A stretch of DNA of 35,869 nucleotides from Planctomycetota bacterium (GTDB taxonomy: Bacteria > Planctomycetota > Phycisphaerae > UBA1845), in the NCBI GenBank assembly GCA_024275565.1, contig JAJRYY010000225.1, forward strand, positions 1 to 35,869, written 5' to 3'. The notes beneath the pieces were generated by a model. The model worked only from the letters and a program-made list of their open reading frames with translations, ran no database searches and was not told the origin of the DNA. Positions 7,823-16,084 of the stretch are shown piece by piece (positions within the stretch are counted from its first letter, which is position 1; every line of letters starts with the position of its first letter). The position numbers were made by a program, and so were the translations under genes.

Positions 7823-9100
7823 CTACGCGTCGATTTCAACATCCCCTTCCGGCGCACAAATACACGCCAGACACGTTCCCGGTTCCGGCTTCTCGCCCGG
7901 CTCATTCGCATACGTCACCTTGCCCGCCTTGACAGCCACAAGGCACGTCCCGCAATTCCCCGCCCGACAACCCGAATCCATCGCAACGCCCTGCTCTTCC
8001 GCAAAATCCAGAAGCGTCCCGGAAGACGGCGTCCAGTCGCAAGTCCTGCCGGATTTGGCAAACGTCACCCGCATCGTCACCGCATGCGATGACGATGCAT
8101 CGGACGAATCCACTGCGGGCTTCTTCTTCACACTCGCAGGCCCGAACGCTTCAAAATGAACACTTTCATCAGGAACGCCCCAAGCCCGCAACCCATCTGT
8201 CAGCGCGGTCATCATCGGCGGCGGCCCACAGATAAAAAATGCATAATTGCTGGACGGTAGTACACGCTTGAACAGATCCACACTCACACGCTCAGCAAAG
8301 TCATAATCCTCGCCCTGAACATCGGCGCAACCAGGATCGCTGTAGCAAACCTGAACATGAATGTTCTCGAATTCACGATCAAGACGCTCAAGGTGTTCAC
8401 GCATGATGTGCTCATCACCATTGCGCACGCCATAAAAAAACCACACCTCACGCGTCTCACCACGATCCACGATCGCGTTCACCATGCTCAGCATCGGCGT
8501 CAGGCCGATCCCACCACCAATCAGCACCACAGGCTGCTGCCTCGTCATGTCCAGATAAAAATGACCCGTAGGCGCTTTGACATCGAGGATATCACCCTCC
8601 TCAAGTCGATCATGAAAAAACGTCGAGGAAAGACCGGACGGAGCATCGGGAGCATCCCGAGGAGGAAGCGCCTTCTTAATGCTCACGCGGTAATGATCCT
8701 CCCGGAAACAGTCCGACAGCGAATAACAACGGGTGACCGATTTCGACTGCCCCGGAATGCGGAGCAGAAACGTCAGATATTGACCCGGATGAAACGCTGC
8801 CAGCTTCTTCCCGTCGTGAGGAACGAGGTAAAAGGAACATATACCCCCACCCTCCATCACCTTCCGGGAAATCTCAAACTTACGCACACCATGCCAAGTC
8901 GCCTCAGAACAAAGCTGAACACGCCGCCGCTCAGACGTGGCAGCCGCAACACGCTCACCCAGCAACGCAAGCGACAACCGCCGCTGACCACCCTCATACA
9001 CAAACCGACGCCCCGATGACGCCACCAGAAGCAGCACCTGCAGGACAGCCGCTACCAGAATGACCGCCCCACCCCATTGCAAAATTGTGGTTGTGGACAA
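7823..9100 (-). CDS. Membrane-tethered FAD/NAD(P)H oxidoreductase with C-terminal plant-type [2Fe-2S] domain
   Basis: This 425-residue protein starts with one hydrophobic helix (about residues 9-28). An FAD-binding beta-barrel follows, with RCYSLSD at 124-130, then an NAD(P)-binding domain with GGGIGLTPMLSM and the terminal CGPPPMM. The C-terminal ferredoxin domain has C378-x4-C383-x2-C386 and a fourth ligand in GTCLAC near 410. This order (reductase, then ferredoxin) resembles Hcr-type and related NADH oxidoreductases and is the reverse of NqrF. It should take electrons from NAD(P)H and pass them to a membrane or ferredoxin partner. The start is a TTG at 9100 with AAGGG upstream; no better start precedes the helix. 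It lies between the barrel protein and c554 in the same transcription direction. Confidence 0.88.
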   Translation of the reverse strand: MSTTTILQWGGAVILVAAVLQVLLLVASSGRRFVYEGGQRRLSLALLGERVAAATSERRRVQLCSEATWHGVRKFEISRKVMEGGGICSFYLVPHDGKKLAAFHPGQYLTFLLRIPGQSKSVTRCYSLSDCFREDHYRVSIKKALPPRDAPDAPSGLSSTFFHDRLEEGDILDVKAPTGHFYLDMTRQQPVVLIGGGIGLTPMLSMVNAIVDRGETREVWFFYGVRNGDEHIMREHLERLDREFENIHVQVCYSDPGCADVQGEDYDFAERVSVDLFKRVLPSSNYAFFICGPPPMMTALTDGLRAWGVPDESVHFEAFGPASVKKKPAVDSSDASSSHAVTMRVTFAKSGRTCDWTPSSGTLLDFAEEQGVAMDSGCRAGNCGTCLVAVKAGKVTYANEPGEKPEPGTCLACICAPEGDVEIDA

Positions 9101-9147
9101 ATCCGTGACCCTTCACACGCACCCATAGCACACAATAAACACGCCGC

Positions 9148-9217
9148 GTTCCGCGCGCACTCCGGGCGGAACAGCACGATAAGTATAGAACTATCCTTCT
9201 ACCGGCCCGAATCGGGC
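9148..9217 (-). other. Two inverted repeats between the barrel-protein and reductase genes
   Basis: GCCCG/CGGGC (9205-9217, 3-base loop) overlaps the stop of the barrel-protein gene. GTTCCGC/GCGGAAC (9148-9172, 11-base loop) lies further on. Neither is followed by a T-run on the transcribed strand. They are more likely weak attenuators or 3'-end stabilisers than strong terminators. Confidence 0.4.
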
Positions 9218-10680
9218 TAAAACTTGAACAGGAATTCGATGCGTCCGCCATACATCGCATTCGTCTGCTCGCTGGCGCCTGCAAAAGCATCCAGTTGCAG
9301 GATCATATGCTGACCAAAAGCATGCTGATACCGCGCTGCAACGGCAGCCTGACCCGTATTGCTGTTGTCCGTATCCTTCCGACCGCCGATCTCCACGATC
9401 AACTGGCTCCGAAACCCAAACAGCCTCTGATATCCGATGCTGAGACCGTACGCATCGCTGGCCTGATTGCTCAGGGCAGACCCATAACGCCCGAGACCGA
9501 CAGCCGAATAGAGAATACCGGTACGCCCCAGCGGTCCGCCGGTGGCAGGGTCGCGGGCAGCCGACGAATATCGGTCGATCGCGTAGAACCCGTCGACATA
9601 CACAATGTCATCCGTGTGATGGGGTGTCCACGACACTTCGCCAAAGAACAGAATACCACGCGTGTTCTGATCCGATTCGCCCGTGGTGGGAAACGATCCG
9701 TTGACGCGGAAGGCTGTATTATAATGTCCGATACGCTGCACCGCACTGACGCCGGCATAAAACGCGTCACCCGTACCACCGGAATGCACATAGACAAAAT
9801 CCACGTCGATCGTACTGATCGGCAGGTCTGCCTGCGTGAACAATCCCCACAACTGAGCACGTTCATCATCGACATTGTTGCCCTGGAAGTTGTTGCCGCG
9901 ATGGACCTCGTTCCACGCATAAAACGTGGTCATCCGCAGATTGGAGGTTCCCGAAGGCAGCATCGTGTTTCGCACAAATCCGACGCCATCCAGGAAGTCA
10001 TTGATCATGATTCCTTCCTGAATGAAAATTGGCTGACGTCCGACACTGAACCCGATGTCCAGTCCCAGCGAATCGTCAAGGTCGAGATTCGGGAAGATTT
10101 CACCGAATTCCCCCTCAAAGAACAACGTCTGAATTTCACCGTTGAATTCCGTCTGCCAGTCGTTGTCGCCCTTGGGCTGGAGGTTGAAACTCGTGAAGCG
10201 ACCGTCCTGGTCCAGTGGACGAATCCCCACCAGCAACCGCTCCGTTCCGGTCAGGCGTAGCTCGAAGAACAGGTCGAGACGGTTGGTCCACTCGGAAAAC
10301 TTCGTATTCCCGTCGTCAAAGGATTGCAGTGCAGTGCGATACGTTCCGTAGACCAGCAGCGACGGTTGCCACACAGCGCCGGTCGGCAGTATAAAGCCCG
10401 GATCAATATTGCCCGTTCCCAGAAAGGGGGCACCCAGCTCGAGCAGCGGTTTGGGGCGTTTGGGAACCAGGTCGATCGCAAGCGGAATCGGCACGTCGGA
10501 AAAACGACTCGCACTCTTCTCCATATCGTCCTTGTGCTTATCGTTCCTGTGCTTGTCGCCATCGGAATCACCTCCGGCCACCGCCGATGTGACCATCCCA
10601 AGGAGTGTCAGCCCGACCACGAGCGCAATCCCCGAAGCGTTCCGTTTTTCCGTCTGGCGTCTGCCGTTTTTCCTCAGCAT
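9217..10680 (-). CDS. Outer-membrane beta-barrel (porin-like) protein
   Basis: This 487-residue protein has a signal peptide (basic start, then GIALVVGLTLLGMVTSAVAG). A short charged linker rich in D, K and H follows, then many alternating hydrophobic/polar strands with aromatic girdle residues. It ends in GGRIEFLFKF, with a C-terminal phenylalanine as expected for outer-membrane barrels recognised by BamA. It has no heme sites. Its place between a pentaheme cytochrome and the reductase/c554 genes suggests a role in moving ions, substrate or electrons across the outer membrane. A porin-cytochrome conduit is one possibility (inference). The ATG at 10680 has AGGAG about 12 bases upstream. Three 18-bp direct repeats lie in the leader. 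I cannot assign a named porin family. Confidence 0.8.
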   Translation of the reverse strand: MLRKNGRRQTEKRNASGIALVVGLTLLGMVTSAVAGGDSDGDKHRNDKHKDDMEKSASRFSDVPIPLAIDLVPKRPKPLLELGAPFLGTGNIDPGFILPTGAVWQPSLLVYGTYRTALQSFDDGNTKFSEWTNRLDLFFELRLTGTERLLVGIRPLDQDGRFTSFNLQPKGDNDWQTEFNGEIQTLFFEGEFGEIFPNLDLDDSLGLDIGFSVGRQPIFIQEGIMINDFLDGVGFVRNTMLPSGTSNLRMTTFYAWNEVHRGNNFQGNNVDDERAQLWGLFTQADLPISTIDVDFVYVHSGGTGDAFYAGVSAVQRIGHYNTAFRVNGSFPTTGESDQNTRGILFFGEVSWTPHHTDDIVYVDGFYAIDRYSSAARDPATGGPLGRTGILYSAVGLGRYGSALSNQASDAYGLSIGYQRLFGFRSQLIVEIGGRKDTDNSNTGQAAVAARYQHAFGQHMILQLDAFAGASEQTNAMYGGRIEFLFKF

Positions 10681-10695
10681 TGGCTTACGTTTCTC

Positions 10696-10751
10696 CTGAA
10701 CTTACCGTCCTGAGATCTTCTGAACTTACCATCCTGAACTTATCGTCCTGA
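10696..10751. repeat. Three 18-bp direct repeats in the leader of the barrel-protein gene
   Basis: CTGAACTTACCGTCCTGA (10696-10713), CTGAACTTACCATCCTGA (10720-10737) and CTGAACTTATCGTCCTGA (10734-10751) differ by one base each from the first. The second and third overlap by four bases. They fill the leader just upstream of the ribosome-binding site. On the RNA strand each copy carries AGGAYGR. They may be operator or RNA-binding sites, or a simple duplication. Confidence 0.85.
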
Positions 10752-10802
10752 GACGCCTGATGGATGCGACACAGGCGTGTGGACATGGAACGTCAACTCG
10801 TC

Positions 10803-12773
10803 TTACCAGAGTAAAATATGCCCGTTGCGGACCGCGTCCGCCACCTCGCGCGGGCTCATGAAATAGTCAAAACCGACGAGCTTGATCGCATCAATCAGGT
10901 TGACTGGGACCATGCCTGCAAACAGCTCGAGTTTGGCGGTGTAGGGTCCGACACCCGTGAGCTTTGAGGCTGACACGTGATAGGAAGCCCAGCGGTGATC
11001 GCCTGGGACGATGCTCTTTTTGTGCTTTCGCACCACGCGGGGATTTCCGATCAGGACCGTCGCAAACGTTGAGGGTCTCACGAAGGGCAACGGGTCGAGT
11101 GAGTAGTTGATTGGCAGCACCTGCTCCCGCTCGCCGCCTCGTGCATTTCGCGTCAGGAACCGGGATTGGAGAGTGAACAACTGCTTGTCCAGTGGTAGTT
11201 CACCATTGTGGACATATTTTGAGTGGAGGTCTCGCAGGTCTCCGTTCGGGTCGAGGTCTCCCGATTCCATCACGGTATTTCCCTGCCCGTCTTTCACGAC
11301 CACCCTCAGATAGATCAACCGTTCGCCATCGAAGCCCGTGGGGACGTTGTGTCCGTCCGTGCCGTTGATGACCTTGATTTTGAAGCGGAGGCCTTTCGCG
11401 TTTGCCTGCTGGATCACGACGTCTTCGATCTTGTATCCTACCTTCAAAATCTGTTCTCGCTGGGCTGCGATTTCGTTCAGGAGCGTCAGATTATCTTCGA
11501 TGATTGCCCGGGCTTCATATCTGTCGTCCACCGATCTCCATGCGGTTGGGAATTCGTGGTCTCCGGAGACCTTGTCTTCAAATGCGTCGGTCCCCCATCC
11601 GTCCTCATGTTGAAAATCGAGCCATTCTCTGATGGACGCGAGTGCGGCTGCCTTGTCGTTGTGGGGGAAAATGCCTGGGTGGATGATTGAATAATCCGGT
11701 CCGGCGAACATGTGGTTTGTTCGCTTGCGTGGTTTTGTGGGAACGCCGCTGACGATGGCAGCTGGTGCGATGTCATATCCTGATGCTATGCCGGGGATTT
11801 TTCCCATGTGGCAATCCTGACAGGTTTCGCCTCGCTGTGCGGATGGAGACTGTTTGTACTCGCTGAAAGCTTCCTCAAGGCGGAATCCGTTCAGGAGGTT
11901 CACATCGTGGCAGATTGCGCAGAATGCGGATGTATCGATCTGGGCGAGGTCGATGGCTTTTCCGTGTATCTCGACGCCGCCGCGCTGGTCCCTGCTTGTG
12001 ACGACCCGGTATTCCGGGCTGGCGATGACGCGTTGCAATTCTGCATTTCCTGTTGGGCCGTAGACCGGGTCGAAGATGTCGCCTTCGGGGATTGCGAGTC
12101 GTCCGCTGACTTTTCCGTATGGGCGGTCGAGTCGGTGACATGCGATGCAGGTGATACCCTCGCGTGAGGTTGGGTGTCGATCCATGTTGCTGCCGAAGAT
12201 TGGTTCGCCCATGTTCATGCCGACGGGGTTGTGGCATCTGATGCAGAAGTCGCCATTTGATCCGCTTGTGAAGAGGATCACTGCTCCCTGCATGGCATTG
12301 AAGATGGGACTCATCTGGGCGTATGCGTGGGCGGAGACGGACCACTCGCGGAAATGGTCCGGGTGGCAGTTGCGGCAGGTGAAGGCTGAGGGGTAGCGGT
12401 TTTCGGCGATCAGCTCTCCGTGTGCCTGGGCTGCTGCTGTGGCGACTTTCTGGTCTTCCGAGACTTCCGCCGTATCGTCGGCGGTACTTTTTCCGATGAG
12501 ATCATCGTCGCCGTCGAGCAGGTCGTCGTCATCTCCCAGGAGATCGTCGTCATCTCCGAGGAGGTCGTCATCATCTCCGAGCAGGTCGTCATCGTCGGCG
12601 GGTGGTGGATCCTGTGCTGGCTGACCTGGGTCAGACGTCATGCTGGATTCCGCCGATGTGTCTGGTGGTGCCGCGTGCGTTGGCCAGACGACCAGCAGCG
12701 CGACCGTTGCCATGGACAATGTCAATATAGATAGCAAGCGCTTCTGCGCCCCCACGGCGTATCGAACGGACAT
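10803..12773 (-). CDS. Exported pentaheme cytochrome c with DDDDLLG repeats
   Basis: This 656-residue protein starts at ATG 12773, preceded by GAGAGG at good spacing. The open frame extends upstream to 13172, but that part crosses an intergenic palindrome and has no signal peptide, so I exclude it. A signal peptide (residues 1-34, ending PTHA) is followed by an acidic array at residues 60-93 (DDDDLLG units). Five CxxCH sites come next (CRNCH at 133-137, CIRCH, CIACH, CAICH, CQDCH). The first is followed by HFREWSVSAHAYAQMSPIF, typical of the c554/multiheme family. The last 270 residues have no heme sites and look beta-rich, with an LIYLRVVVKDGQG strand. It should be periplasmic or surface-exposed. 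It lies 122 bp upstream of the barrel-protein gene and shares its acidic motif with the decaheme cytochrome 7 kb away. Confidence 0.85.
   Translation of the reverse strand: MSVRYAVGAQKRLLSILTLSMATVALLVVWPTHAAPPDTSAESSMTSDPGQPAQDPPPADDDDLLGDDDDLLGDDDDLLGDDDDLLDGDDDLIGKSTADDTAEVSEDQKVATAAAQAHGELIAENRYPSAFTCRNCHPDHFREWSVSAHAYAQMSPIFNAMQGAVILFTSGSNGDFCIRCHNPVGMNMGEPIFGSNMDRHPTSREGITCIACHRLDRPYGKVSGRLAIPEGDIFDPVYGPTGNAELQRVIASPEYRVVTSRDQRGGVEIHGKAIDLAQIDTSAFCAICHDVNLLNGFRLEEAFSEYKQSPSAQRGETCQDCHMGKIPGIASGYDIAPAAIVSGVPTKPRKRTNHMFAGPDYSIIHPGIFPHNDKAAALASIREWLDFQHEDGWGTDAFEDKVSGDHEFPTAWRSVDDRYEARAIIEDNLTLLNEIAAQREQILKVGYKIEDVVIQQANAKGLRFKIKVINGTDGHNVPTGFDGERLIYLRVVVKDGQGNTVMESGDLDPNGDLRDLHSKYVHNGELPLDKQLFTLQSRFLTRNARGGEREQVLPINYSLDPLPFVRPSTFATVLIGNPRVVRKHKKSIVPGDHRWASYHVSASKLTGVGPYTAKLELFAGMVPVNLIDAIKLVGFDYFMSPREVADAVRNGHILLW
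12492..12596 (-). repeat. 21-bp tandem repeat encoding DDDDLLG units
   Basis: About five 21-bp units encode DDDDLLG, DDDDLLG, DDDDLLG, DDDDLLDG and DDDLIG. They lie directly after the signal peptide and a Pro-rich linker of the pentaheme cytochrome. The unit length differs from the 18-bp array in the decaheme gene, but the encoded D-D-D-L-L core is the same. Confidence 0.9.
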
Positions 12774-12992
12774 AACAGAACCTCTCAAAGAAAACGAAAT
12801 GACAGCTCGCAACAGTCGCAACACTGCATAGCATCCGCGCCAGCGCAGTCTACGCCTGCATCGCCGCCGCAGCGCATTTGCCCGAGTCAGCGTTTCGGCG
12901 ACTTCGACACCTTTATTCTGTACGGCGTAGCGCGTCAAGAAAAACCTTTCGCCGGGATCACTGCCGGGGGCGTGTGTGTTATATTGAACGGC

Positions 12993-13012
12993 CACAGCCG
13001 GGGGCGGCTGTG
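12993..13012. repeat. REP-like palindrome (CACAGCCG / CGGCTGTG)
   Basis: An 8-bp perfect inverted repeat encloses a GGGG loop. Translated on the minus strand it reads AQPPPAV, a peptide familiar from spurious ORFs over dispersed intergenic repeats in planctomycetes and related genomes. That familiarity is from memory, not from a search. Confidence 0.6.
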
Positions 13013-13238
13013 CTACATACGCTTCCACGTTCACATCTCCGCCAACACTGTCACGAACCCCCGGGCATGTTTCCATGTATGACATCCGTTGTGATGTGGT
13101 ACTGCTGAGGTCTGTGTTCATGGTTCGTACTTTCGCGTTTTTTCGGTTGTCTGATTCGCTTTTTGTTTGCATGTGTCCCCTTAGCTCCTCTTCTATTTCA
13201 TATAACGTCCAGGGTGATCTACATTTTGGGGGTGGATG

Positions 13239-13254
13239 GGCGGTAAAACCCGCC
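13239..13254. repeat. Short palindrome (GGCGG / CCGCC)
   Basis: A 5-bp stem with loop TAAAAC is set in an intergenic region next to another palindrome. It is short and could be chance or part of a dispersed repeat. Confidence 0.35.
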
Positions 13255-13311
13255 TGGCGCTATCGTGAGGTGGGAAAAAAAATTTGAATTTTTTTTATTT
13301 GAGGTGTGCGC

Positions 13312-13355
13312 AGGTCCCTGAAGCGTCCCTGAGGCGTCCCTGAGGCGTCCCGAAG
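13312..13355. repeat. Four 11-bp tandem repeats
   Basis: Units at 13312, 13323, 13334 and 13345 are close to GCGTCCCTGAG. The two middle copies are identical and the outer ones diverge. The array lies 91 bp downstream of the glutamate dehydrogenase stop, beside an A/T tract. Confidence 0.8.
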
Positions 13356-13445
13356 TGCGCTGGGGCGAGCGTACGATTGCGGCTGCTGATATTGTCAGGC
13401 TGGCGGTGCTTTTGCGGCCGTATGGTCGCGTGTTTCTATGGCGGA

Positions 13446-14741
13446 TTAAGCTTTTGCGAAGTAGGTGCTTGTTCCCTGGGATGCGATTGCTTCTCCTATG
13501 CGCGTTAGTGCGTGGGTGTAGGCTGCTGTTCGCATGGAGATTTTGTGTTGCTCCATGATGGCGTAGACGGCGCCGAATTCGCGTGTCATGATTGTTTCGA
13601 GTTTCTGGTGTACTTCCTCGACGGGCCAATAGTATCCTGCCTTGTTCTGTACCCACTCGAAATAGCTGACGGTGACGCCGCCTGCGTTTGCTAATATGTC
13701 CGGGATGACCAGTTTGCCTGCTGCTGCGAGGATCTCGTCGGCTGTGCTTGTGGTCGGACCGTTTGCGATTTCGCACAACACGCCTGCTTTGATTCGTGAA
13801 ACGTTTTCTTCGGTGATCTGGTTTTCCATTGCGGCGGGTACGAGTATGTCGACGTCCAGTTCGAGCAGTTCTGCGTTTGTGATGGTGTCGGCTGGTACTG
13901 CCTCGCAGACTGAGCCTTCGCAGTAGACTGCTTTGAGCTGTCGGGTTTCATTTTTTGCGTGTATCAAGGATGGGACGTCGAATCCTGTTGCGTTGTAGAT
14001 TCCTCCGCGAGAATCGCTGACAGCGACGATTTTGTATCCGTCCTTGTGCATGAGGCGTGCGAAGTGCTGTCCGGCGTTTCCGAAGCCCTGTATTGCTACC
14101 GTGATTTCCGATGGTTTCCACTGTCTATGCTTTTCGAGCTGCTTGATGCAGTAGTAGGCACCTCTGCCTGTTGCGTCGTCTCGTCCGAGGCTTCCGCCGA
14201 GCGGGATTGGTTTTCCGGTGATGACGGCGGGTGTGTGCTGTCGTTTGATTTTTGAGTATTCGTCCATCATCCATCCCATGATCATTGCGTTTGTGTAGAC
14301 GTCGGGTGCTGGGATGTCTGTTTCGGGGCCGATGAAATCGGCGATCTGCTGGATGAATCCTCGGCTGAGGCGTTCGAGTTCGAGTTTGGAGAGTTCTTTG
14401 GGATTTACGACGATTCCGCCCTTTCCGCCTCCGTATGGGATGCCTACTACTGCGCATTTGCAGGTCATCCAGAATGCGAGCGCTTTGACCTCTTCGATGT
14501 TTACGTCTGGATGGTATCGTATGCCGCCCTTTGTTGGTCCGCGTGTATCGTTGTATCGGACACGCGCGCCCTGGAATACTCTGAGCGAGCCATCGTCCAT
14601 TCGCACGGGGATCGAGACCTGGAAGACTGCTTTTGGATATTTGAGTTTTTCGAGTGCTTCGGGATCGATGTTTGCGTATTCGAATGCCTTATCCAACCGC
14701 TTGATTGCGTCTTCAAAAATGCTGCCGTTCGATTCGGACAT
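13446..14741 (-). CDS. gdhA: Glutamate dehydrogenase (Glu/Leu/Phe/Val family)
   Basis: This 431-residue protein has the usual length of hexameric glutamate dehydrogenase. The N-terminal substrate domain has GGIRYHPDV and the catalytic-lysine motif PYGGGKGGI. The C-terminal Rossmann domain begins around [17 protein letters not shown]. It converts 2-oxoglutarate and ammonium to glutamate or the reverse. The residue that decides NAD or NADP cannot be judged safely here. The ATG at 14741 has GGGAGG upstream at good spacing. It is a single gene with no obvious operon partner. Codons end mostly in C or A, clearly different from the c554 and reductase genes on the same strand. Confidence 0.95.
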   Translation of the reverse strand: MSESNGSIFEDAIKRLDKAFEYANIDPEALEKLKYPKAVFQVSIPVRMDDGSLRVFQGARVRYNDTRGPTKGGIRYHPDVNIEEVKALAFWMTCKCAVVGIPYGGGKGGIVVNPKELSKLELERLSRGFIQQIADFIGPETDIPAPDVYTNAMIMGWMMDEYSKIKRQHTPAVITGKPIPLGGSLGRDDATGRGAYYCIKQLEKHRQWKPSEITVAIQGFGNAGQHFARLMHKDGYKIVAVSDSRGGIYNATGFDVPSLIHAKNETRQLKAVYCEGSVCEAVPADTITNAELLELDVDILVPAAMENQITEENVSRIKAGVLCEIANGPTTSTADEILAAAGKLVIPDILANAGGVTVSYFEWVQNKAGYYWPVEEVHQKLETIMTREFGAVYAIMEQHKISMRTAAYTHALTRIGEAIASQGTSTYFAKA

Positions 14742-14912
14742 GGATATGCCTCCCAGGGTTTAGGGTTTTCATCGCCGATCCACTGGTGTGCGTCCAGATA
14801 TTGACGTGGATGTTTCTAGCGTGTGTTTCAATCCTAACATACCTTACTCAGTATGCCACCTCTGTGTTTTTCTGTCATGTGGGTCTCTGCGTGTATCCTT
14901 GTGTGTATTCTG

Positions 14913-14942
14913 TTGATTTTCTGGATTGGATTCTGGTAGGAT
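14913..14942 (+). promoter_or_regulatory. Possible sigma-70-type promoter of the NHL-repeat gene
   Basis: TTGATT (14913-14918) and TAGGAT (14937-14942) are 18 bp apart and lie about 54 bases before the start codon. Each matches four of six consensus bases. The region is T-rich, so chance matches are likely. Confidence 0.25.
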
Positions 14943-14995
14943 CATTCCGGCGAGGGTTGGTGGTTCTGTATTTCCATTTGGGCTGGAGAAATGTG

Positions 14996-16033
14996 ATGGG
15001 GTTTCGTTTGGGATTGTTTGTTGTTGTGGTGTTTTTGTCCGGGTCTGTTGAGCGGGTTTGTGGGGGTACGAATGCTCCTGATTTTGTTCTTGCGTGGGGT
15101 AGTCAAGGGACTGGTGAGGGGCAGTTTGGGGGGTCGCATGGGTTGGTTGTGGACGCTGCCGGGGATGTTTATGTGGCTGACACGTTTAACAATCGTATTC
15201 AGAAGTTCACGGGTGAGGGTGATTTTCTGATGGCGTGGGGTTCTGCGGGGTCCGGTCCGGGTCAATTCATGCATCCTCATGGGATTGGTATTGGTCCTGA
15301 TGGGAATCTTTTTGTTTCTGAGACTGGTAACAATCGTGTTCAGAAGTTTACGAGCGATGGTGTGTTTATCACGACCTGGGGATCGTTTGGTGGTGGTGAT
15401 GGTCAGTTTCAGCATAATCATGGTCTTGGTGTTGATGGTTCCGGGAATGTGTTTGTTGCGGATCGTACTCAGAATCGTGTGCAGAAATTTTCGAGTGATG
15501 GTACGTTCATCATGGCCTTTGGGACGACCGGGACGGGTGATGGTGAATTTTCTGGTGCGAATGGCGTGATTGTTGATGGTGAGGGGAATGTGTTTGTGGG
15601 TGACAGCAGTCCTCGGATTCAGAAGTTTACGAACGATGGTGTGTTTATTTTGTCGTGGGGGTCGGCTGGCGTGGGTGATGGTCAGTTTAATTTTCCGCGT
15701 GGATTATCGACGGATGCGATGGGGAATATTTATGTTTGTGACCGGAATGCTCATCGGATGCAGATGTTTACGGGGACTGGAGATTTTGTGGCTGGCTGGG
15801 GGTCGCTGGGTTCGGGTGCTGGTGAGTTCAATTTGCCTTATGCGATTCGTGCTGGGGCTGGTGGTGTTGTGTATGTTTCAGATTCGAACAATTTTCGGGT
15901 TCAGAAGTTTGCGTTTTTCGGTCCGGTGGTTCCGACGTCTTCGGAGTGGGGACTTGTGGTGCTTGGGTTGTTGCTGTTGATTTCCGGGACGATCGTGATG
16001 CGTCGCGGTGTTTCTGCGGTTGAAGTTGCGTAG
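14996..16033 (+). CDS. Secreted NHL-repeat beta-propeller with IPTL-type C-terminal sorting signal
   Basis: This 345-residue protein starts at ATG 14996 with GGAGAA upstream. The open frame reaches back to 14705 without a plausible start. A signal peptide (MGFRLGLFVVVVFLSGS) is followed by six NHL repeats of about 47 residues. Each repeat has a WGSxGxGxGQF turn, a strand such as GNVFVADxxxNRVQKF, and then a loop; together they would close a six-bladed propeller. The C-terminus is VVPTSSEWGLVVLGLLLL plus a helix and RRG, which matches the IPTL-CTERM arrangement (PxxSEWG, hydrophobic helix, basic tail). It should be processed and presented at the surface or outer membrane. Ligand unknown. The coding strand is strikingly rich in G and T. 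A strong terminator follows 52 bases after the stop. Confidence 0.85.
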   Translation: MGFRLGLFVVVVFLSGSVERVCGGTNAPDFVLAWGSQGTGEGQFGGSHGLVVDAAGDVYVADTFNNRIQKFTGEGDFLMAWGSAGSGPGQFMHPHGIGIGPDGNLFVSETGNNRVQKFTSDGVFITTWGSFGGGDGQFQHNHGLGVDGSGNVFVADRTQNRVQKFSSDGTFIMAFGTTGTGDGEFSGANGVIVDGEGNVFVGDSSPRIQKFTNDGVFILSWGSAGVGDGQFNFPRGLSTDAMGNIYVCDRNAHRMQMFTGTGDFVAGWGSLGSGAGEFNLPYAIRAGAGGVVYVSDSNNFRVQKFAFFGPVVPTSSEWGLVVLGLLLLISGTIVMRRGVSAVEVA

Positions 16034-16084
16034 TTTCTGGCGCGTCTGGGTGCCTGGGGAGAGGGTGATTTCTCTTGATTGAAT

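Larger units (their letters stand above)
12774..13445. other. 672-bp intergenic region with palindromes, an A/T tract and a tandem repeat
   Basis: No credible gene is seen here. The region holds a perfect palindrome at 12993-13012, a second one at 13239-13254, a run of A then T at about 13273-13300, and four 11-bp repeats at 13312-13355. It must contain the promoter of the pentaheme cytochrome and the 3' end of the glutamate dehydrogenase transcript, both on the minus strand. No promoter or terminator can be picked with confidence. Confidence 0.7.

Noticed and set aside
10696..10751. Three full CsrA sites in the barrel-protein leader
   Set aside because: Each copy has AGGAYG but lacks the spacing of CANGGANG and no hairpin presents the GGA.
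12774..13172. 133-residue N-terminal extension of the pentaheme cytochrome ORF
   Set aside because: It crosses an intergenic palindrome, lacks a signal peptide and is followed by an ATG with a good ribosome-binding site and a real signal peptide.
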